From Congeria kusceri (lineage: Eukaryota > Mollusca > Bivalvia > Myida > Dreissenidae), in contig JAPFQT010000153.1 in assembly GCA_027627225.1 (NCBI GenBank), positions 408,501-472,500 on the forward strand: a stretch of 64,000 bases of DNA, written 5' to 3'. Positions 57,684-64,000 of the stretch are shown one piece after another. The position numbers were made by a program, and so were the translations under genes. Numbering within the stretch: position 1 is the first letter of the stretch; every line of letters starts with the position of its first letter. The notes under the pieces are model-generated. The model did not search any database. It was given only the letters and a program-made list of their open reading frames with translations, and was not told the origin of the DNA.

Positions 57684-58850
57684 TTGGCCGTGTACGGTGA
57701 TATGACCAGAAAAAAGCGGACCAAGGAAGAAGCGTCTCCGGACAGTGTGAGTGGACAACCTGACAAATTACACAAAATGGCATCCAATACGTCCGCCCCT
57801 TCAACACCAGCATCGCATGATACATCTTCTGGAACGGGTCCTTATTTTCCTCCACACTTACAATTTCTCGCAAGCCAGTTGATACCGGTACAAAGTAGAC
57901 AGTACCTAAGCCCACCACCTTCTACGCCCAAGAGCGGCGGATCTACATACTCACCGGTGTGTAACCAACAGAATCAGGTACCGTCCCACATTGATGCAAA
58001 CATGATTAATGCCATACTTGTTTCATTACATTCAATTGAAGAAGGACAAAGAAACATTCAATTAAAATTAAATAAACTCGATAAAATCGAATGTGACGTA
58101 CAAACCATCTCCTGTAAAGTCACTCAAGTGGAAACAAAAGTTATAACACTTGAAACAAAGCTAACCAGTACCGACAAAAAACTATCTGATCTTGAAGATA
58201 GCAGATCATTTGACAGTGAAATGTATGACGATGTCCGGGCTAAGCACCAAGATCTACTCAACAGCATAAAAACTCTGCAGAGTGAAAATTCGCAGTTGTC
58301 CGAAAATCTGATAGACCTTCAAGCGCGATCTATGCGCGACAATTTGCTCTTTTTCAATTTTGAAGAAGAGAAGTCTTTTGAAACCAGAAAATCAGAAAAC
58401 TGTACGAGCAAAATACATCAATTTTGCGAACAGCAATTGCACATAGATGACCCAGTAAACAAAATCAAAATCGATCGCGCACATCGGGTCGGTCAATTTG
58501 AACAAGGTAAAAAACGACCTATAGTGGTTAAATTCAATTTTTACGGAGACAAACTCGAAATTAAAAATAAAATTCACGAACTTCTTCCTGACAGTCATTA
58601 CCGTGTGAGCGACCAGTTTCCGAAGGCTATCCAAGAGCGCCGACGAAAACTTGTGCCATACTTGATACAAGCCCGGAAGGACGGTAAGCAGGCGTCGCTT
58701 TCGTACGACGCGCTCTACGTCGACCGTGTTAAGTACACGCATGATCACCCCCCAACAGGGCCTATACCGGAAATGCCGCACCATGGACCTCTGAACAACC
58801 TTCGACGCGACACCGGAAGTCACGGTACTACTCAAACGCGTACCAGTTAG
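57684..58850 (+). CDS. LINE B ORF1: L1-like RNA-binding protein, intact
   Basis: 388 residues. Residues 1-105 are low-complexity, rich in Ser, Thr, Pro and Lys. Residues about 105-225 form a coiled coil with regular Leu/Ile heptads (LHSIEEGQRNIQLKLNKLDK onward). Then comes the nucleic-acid-binding part: SMRDNLLFFNFEEEKSFE, KIKIDRAHRVGQFEQGKKRP, IVVKFNFYGDK and the basic RRRKLVPYLIQARKDGKQAS. The order is that of L1 ORF1 proteins, which trimerise and bind the element RNA. The first in-frame ATG is at 57702; the given start uses the open frame at 57684. ORF2 begins just downstream. Confidence 0.85.
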   Translation: MAVYGDMTRKKRTKEEASPDSVSGQPDKLHKMASNTSAPSTPASHDTSSGTGPYFPPHLQFLASQLIPVQSRQYLSPPPSTPKSGGSTYSPVCNQQNQVPSHIDANMINAILVSLHSIEEGQRNIQLKLNKLDKIECDVQTISCKVTQVETKVITLETKLTSTDKKLSDLEDSRSFDSEMYDDVRAKHQDLLNSIKTLQSENSQLSENLIDLQARSMRDNLLFFNFEEEKSFETRKSENCTSKIHQFCEQQLHIDDPVNKIKIDRAHRVGQFEQGKKRPIVVKFNFYGDKLEIKNKIHELLPDSHYRVSDQFPKAIQERRRKLVPYLIQARKDGKQASLSYDALYVDRVKYTHDHPPTGPIPEMPHHGPLNNLRRDTGSHGTTQTRTS

Positions 58851-58859
58851 GAAGTCGAC

Positions 58860-61800
58860 CAGAGGCAGCTACGTGTTTGCTCGTGGAACGTTCATGGTTT
58901 ATTATCGAAATTAAATGACAGTGACTTTCTAAATTTTATTAATACATATGACATTCTTATTCTCACGGAAACTTGGAATTCTAGATTAGCAAATATTAAT
59001 ATTGATAATTTTAATTGTTTTTCATGCCCCCGTCCAAAACGTAACAAAAAAGCAAAGCGGTAAAGTGGCGGTGTTGTAGTATATTTTAAGAAGCCATATT
59101 CAAATGCAGTAGAACTAATTAAACTTAACACTAACGGTATACTTTGGCTTAAACTGAAAAAGCAGTCATTATGTTTAGAAAATGACATTTTTGTATGTGC
59201 ATGCTATATACCACCATGTGAATCACATGTTTATTCAAATGTAAACTCGCCGTTATTTGAATTTGATTTTTTTGAACAGATAGCGTCTGATGTACTTATC
59301 TACAGTCAGCAAGGAGATATCATGTTAGTTGGTGACCTAAATTCGAGAGTGGGCGAGCGGCCGGACATTATTAAAAATATAAATCTTGACCGTTATGTTC
59401 ACATGCCTGTTTATGATGTTCCGCTCGAAATAGTACCGGCTCGCTCATCGTTTGATAGTCATGTTAACCAATTTGGTAACAAGTTGTTGTCACTTTGTAA
59501 AGAAAATAGCTTATTAATTGTGAATGGTAGATTAGAGCCGGGTCATTTTACATGTTTCAACTGTGCTAGAAGTTCTTTGGGAGCCAGTGTTGTGGATTAT
59601 GTAATAGTTAATTTTAATCTATTGCCATGTATCTCTAGTTTTAAAGTGAATGACTTAACTGAATTTTCAGACCACTGCCCTATTGATTTATTTTTACATG
59701 TAGGTATCGAGAACCTAATGCTACTAATGTGGTGTTTAATAAGTTATCTTGGGAGGATGGTAAATCCGCAGATTTAAATATCCTGCTGAATAGTAAAACT
59801 CATATTTTTGTAAATATTACTAATAATTTAATACTGGAAAATGAAAATTTTAACACATGCATTAATCAGTTATGTGAACTTATATATGATGTATCTTTTC
59901 AAGTACATGGACGTATTTTAAATTTAGATAGTACAAAACCACGAAATATACGCAAATCTTTATGGTTCGACCAAAATTGCAAGAGGCACAAACAAGCTTT
60001 CTACAACAGTAAACGTATGTACAAAAACGATCGACATACTGTACAACAAAACGTACTGCTAAAAATAAATTTTATAACAAAGAAAGTAAAACATTGTCAA
60101 CTTTAAGTAAATCCAACCCAAAGAAATTTTGGAAATACATAAACAAATATAAGCTTCATAAAAAAACGTCTGGTACTAATGACGTAAATATTGATGATTT
60201 AATAAATCATTTTAAACATCTATCTAACACACCTCATCACAACTCGTTCAATGTTGATGAAAACGTATCAAGACATGAAACACTACATATTGAGGAGTTA
60301 GATCGCCCATTTACAATTTTAGAAATACAAAAAACAATATCAAAGCTCAAACGTCATAAAAGCGCTGATATGTCTAACAATGTTGCAGACTTTTTTATTG
60401 ACTCTAACGAGTTTATTTCTCTGTATTTAGTTAAAATTTTTAATTACATATTCGAGAAAGGTATATATCCTGAAATATGGTGTAATGGTGCTATTGTCCC
60501 TATTTTCAAAAAAGGAGACAAAAATGTTGCTTCTAACTATCGAGGTATTACATTAGTAAATATTACAGCTAAATTTTTCTCACTTACATTGCGCAACCGA
60601 ATAAATTCTTGGTGTGAGAATGATAATATATTTAACACATCGCAGTTCGGATTTAGAGATAATCGTAGTACGATTGATTGCATTTTTATATTGCACACTA
60701 TAATCCAGAATATTATTAATAATAAATCAAAACTTTATTGCATTTTTATTGATTATGAAAAAGCATTTGATACTGTAATACATGAAGCACTGTGGATTAA
60801 ATCAGTACAAACAGGAATAAGTTGTAAAATGTTAAACATGATCAAGTCAATCTATCAGAATGTTAAATCATATGTTAAAAATCATAAAGATATGTCTTAT
60901 TCGGAGCTTTTTGATGTTACGTTAGGTGTAAAACAGGGTGAGCCATTATCACCTTTATTATTTATTTTATTCATAAATGACATTAATGATTGTATTGATG
61001 TTAATAATTTAACCGAAAAAGATATACGTTTATTATCTATATTTATGTTGTTATTTGCAGATGATATTGCATTATTTACTACAAATCCAGAAAGTTTGCA
61101 ATTGCAATTAAATTCTATATATCAATATTCATGTAAATGGGGATTAAAAATAAATGTAAACAAAACTAAAATGTGCATATTTGAAAAAAGGAAAAGTAAT
61201 TGTTCGTCTAGGTGGAGTATTAACCAACAGGCTATTGAAATTGTTGATGAATTTTGTTGCCTTGGCCTATAACTACACTTTACTGGTAATATATCAAAAG
61301 CAATAAAGGCACTTAATGAACAAGCCTTAAAAGCTTATAATCATTTATTGTCTATTTTTAGTAAAGTGCAGCTAAGTACTAAAACAAAACTTTCTCTTTT
61401 TGACTCCCTAGTTTTTCCAATTATTCTATATGCATCTGAAATATGGGGAATTTACAACATTAAAGAAGTAGATAAACTTCATTTTAAATTTTGTAAAACT
61501 ATTCTAGGTGTACGCTCACAGACTTCTAATGCCGCTGTTTTAGGTGAATTAGGCAGATTTCCTCTCTCTATTATATGCAAGCAACGTGCCCTTAGGTATT
61601 GGGTTAAAATTAAGCAAAACCCCGAAACTTTGATGCACATTGTTTACAACGAACAATGTAATCTCTACAATGATTCTATTAGGGATAATAACAATAACAA
61701 TACTCTGTGGTGTGTATTTGTTAAACAAGCATTAGAACAACTAGGATACGGAATGTATTTCAATAACTTAAACGACAATTTTAATTATTCTAATGAAATT

Positions 61801-62262
61801 AACCAGAGAATAAAAGATCAGTTTATCCAAAATTGGCACGTTACAATTAATAACCAACCGAAACTAGAGTACTATAGAATGTTTAAGACGGAATTCGTGT
61901 ATGAAAAATATCTAGATTGCATTAATAATAAAAATCAAAAACATCAGCTATCAAGATTTAGACTTAGCGCCCATACATTGGAAATTGAGACTGGTAGATA
62001 TAATAACATACCTAGAGATGAACGCAAATGTAAACTATGTAATTCAAACACTGTTGAATCCGAATATCATTTCTTTCTAACTTGTTCAATCTACAAAGAT
62101 CTTCGAACAAAATATTGTATTCGATCCAACTGGCCAAATTTAGTAAAATTTAAAAACATTCTCTCTTGTCAAAATACTACAGTCATTAACAATGTTGCCA
62201 GATTCATTACCGATGCTATGAAACTCCGTGAGGAAAAATTACAACTATTTGCTGCTTCTTAA
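58860..62262 (+). pseudogene. LINE B ORF2: endonuclease-reverse transcriptase, four lesions
   Basis: Begins near 58866 with RQLRVCSWNVHGLLSKL and ILTETW (APE endonuclease). TAA at 59061-59063 interrupts it. The same frame continues with VGDLNSR and EFSDHCPID. Frameshifts follow near 59700 and 60050; the reading then continues as SNPKKFWKYINKY. The reverse transcriptase has FKKGDKNVASNYRGITLVN, FIDYEKAFDTVI (motif A), GVKQGEPLSPLL and LLFADDIALF (catalytic Asp-Asp near 61045). A TAA at 61270-61272 interrupts CCLGL-LHFTGN. The frame then stays open to 62262 and includes CKLCNSNTVESEYHFFLTC. Relative of LINE A ORF2. Confidence 0.85.
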
Positions 62263-62504
62263 TAAATATTGTATGAAACACTAAATATATTGTCTAATTA
62301 TTACTTGTTTGTTCTCACTGCGTTGTTTTAATACATACACTTTTGTACACGATGTTTGAACACTCTTCACTGTAGTTTATGTCTATGTCTATTAACATGA
62401 TTGTATTTGTATTGTACTGATGCACTTTGACTATATGTTGTTTACTTGTATGTTACTGGTCAAAGGCGTTTTGCCGATGTTCCAATAAAAAAAAAAAAAA
62501 AAAA

Positions 62505-62989
62505 CTTGATCAACTGAACTGAAACATCAGATGCATCAGTTGCTTTGATCAACTGAAACATAATATGCATTAAAATGTACAACAAGTATAAATACACTCA
62601 ACAAGTTATAACGCACCAAATGGAAATGGTTACATTTTCTTTATATATAAGGTCTGGGGCAACTAAATCAATGCGCTCCAGTGACTATTTTCCTGTTATT
62701 GGTGCGTCCTGCAACACAGGATTACTCTTATTTATTTGGTGATTATTTTTAGACTTTAAAAAGGGAAATCGAAAGGACGCATCGAATGTCCTACAATTTG
62801 AATCTCCAAAAGCTACGAAACGAAATGCTAAACAAACGATACTCCGAACGAATAAGCTCGATTGGCTAACTCGGCCTGTTTACTAGTAGTTATAATTGTA
62901 ATTGCATTTATCATGAGCTTTTCGTATACATATTATTGAGTTAAAAGCAGCATCAATTACATGAGCGCCACATAATAATACACGCGATC
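62505..62989. other. no recognised gene
   Basis: Flank of LINE B. GATCAACTGAA occurs again near 62548, so the insertion site itself was a small local repeat. Confidence 0.5.
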
Positions 62990-63976
62990 TGTTAAATTCC
63001 GCCCTCCGGTTATAGTTGCGCAATGCAAGCTGATAGCGATACAGTAGATGACAAAAAGCATGTCGGAAAAAAAACAATAGCAATACAAATATGTCCCGGC
63101 TGGAACTTTGGAAAATAATATAATTGTCAGAGTAATTACCTTTAAATAGTAATAGAAACATTTAAATAGCATTCGCACACGATACATTACTATAATTCTT
63201 ATGTCATGGATGCGTAAAATGACAATGATTCAATTACAAATGAAAAATATTCTCAACACGTTTAATGTTGTGTGAGATTTTGCATTGTACACATTATTGA
63301 AACAAACAAACATAAAATGGATATCGAAAATAAATTTAAGTTTTATTAATTATTACTCGTATAATAATTTTTTTACATTTACATGTATCACTATATCATT
63401 ACTCAGAGAATTCTATATGTCTCATATACAACATTTAATGCATTACACGGTTGTGATTAAAACTCAACACATGCATTTATTGCATTAAACGGTTGTCATA
63501 ACAACTCAACACATGCATTTATTGTATTACACGGTTATGATAACAACTCAACACATGCATTTATTGCATTACACGGTTGTGATAACAACTCAACACATGC
63601 ATTTATTGCATAACACGGTTATAACAACTCAACACATGCATTTATTGCATTACACGGTTATGATAACAACTCAGCACATGCATTCAAGCTATTTAAATTA
63701 ACTTTTAGTTTGGTATTTACATAGGAATCACAATGAGAATGGACAAAGCATATGTGAACTAACTAGAAACATAGAAAGTAAGAAGCATTCAATATAAATA
63801 AAACATATAGGATGTCGTTTGTTTTGGTTGTAATATTATATTATACAAAAAACAACAACAGAACAGCAGTCATATTTTCATATAAACAATATTTTGCCAG
63901 ACGGAGATACAAAAGATACATAATGCTATCCGTAAGTATTCAGATTCAGGGGCATACTGCGGTTTTGAACATTTCG
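62990..63976. repeat. duplicated segment, copy B, with inserted tandem array
   Basis: Related to 44418-45098. The match is broken only at 63436-63690, where a 42-bp tandem array replaces the short CAACAATTAATTTGG of copy A. The segment may continue past the window edge. Confidence 0.8.
63436..63690. repeat. 42-bp minisatellite, about six copies
   Basis: Units contain ACTCAACACATGCATTTATT and GCATTACACGGTTATGATAA. ACTCA falls at 63504 and 63546 (42 apart). Because 42 is a multiple of three, one frame stays open and gives a repeated MHLLHYTVxITTQH peptide. This is a by-product, not evidence of a gene. Confidence 0.9.
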
Positions 63977-64000
63977 CGGGTTTAATACATTGCTGAATAA

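Larger units (their letters stand above)
57254..62504 (+). mobile_element. LINE B, full-length but mutated non-LTR retrotransposon
   Basis: In order: 5' untranslated region, intact ORF1 (57684-58850), ORF2 with four lesions (about 58860-62262), 3' untranslated region and a poly-A tail (about 62487-62504). TTGATCAACTG followed by AAACATCA lies just before the element at about 57237 and, with a five-base AACTG insertion, just after the tail at 62506. This is likely an imperfect target-site duplication. The same element type as LINE A, but with a poly-A tail instead of TGTTC repeats. Confidence 0.75.

Noticed and set aside
63285..63701. Repeated 14-residue peptide frame
   Set aside because: Produced by a 42-bp minisatellite whose length is divisible by three; no start context or domain.

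Overview
This window is intron-rich, AT-rich animal DNA, most likely from a bivalve mollusc. The evidence is split genes with GT-AG introns, several LINE retrotransposons, many small inverted-repeat elements, and long AAT, TAG, GAT and GGAT microsatellites. One inverted-repeat element (37331-37591) closely resembles a very abundant repeat I remember from Dreissena (zebra/quagga mussel). That species assignment rests on memory and was not checked by a search.

Two host gene families can be read. The first is a class C G-protein-coupled receptor of GABA-B type, on the + strand and present as at least two tandem, incomplete paralogues. Copy 2 (30371-39442) has ten consecutive exons covering most of the Venus-flytrap ligand-binding domain and the first transmembrane helix. 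Their lengths and intron phases join without a gap, except for one frameshift and one lost splice acceptor. Copy 1 (1582-10403) has two ligand-binding exons, the TM1, TM2, TM4 and TM6-7 exons and a possible C-terminal tail. It carries a stop codon in TM1 and defective splice sites and lacks several exons, so it is a pseudogene. TM3-like pieces lie at about 14.2 kb (cut by a foldback element) and about 46.8 kb. The second gene is a complete three-exon Ly6/uPAR-type GPI-anchored protein on the - strand (49295 to 45264), with a signal peptide, ten cysteines and a GPI tail. All its intron phases agree. Its second intron contains a 740-bp TAC microsatellite and, on the opposite strand, the TM3-like receptor exon.

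Mobile elements, in order: a decayed LINE 3' fragment (7.6-8.06 kb); LINE A, nearly intact, - strand (15.1-19.7 kb); LINE C, 5'-truncated Tx1/L1-like, - strand, with a 16-bp target-site duplication (23.7-26.96 kb); a decayed LINE fragment (about 50.0-50.8 kb); and LINE B, full-length but mutated, + strand, with a poly-A tail (about 57.25-62.5 kb). LINE A and LINE B are the same kind of element: an L1-like ORF1 with a coiled coil plus an RNA-binding domain, and an ORF2 with APE endonuclease, reverse transcriptase and a C-terminal Cys/His knuckle. Foldback or MITE-like elements lie at 0.2, 14.3, 35.3, 36.6, 37.3, 40.5 and 55.0 kb. A segment at 44.4-45.1 kb is repeated at 63.0-64.0 kb, where the second copy has gained a 42-bp tandem array.

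The remaining stretches look like ordinary intron or intergenic DNA. I saw no rRNA gene, CRISPR array or operon. I found no convincing new molecular system. The most informative content is the decaying receptor cluster and the compact Ly6 gene.
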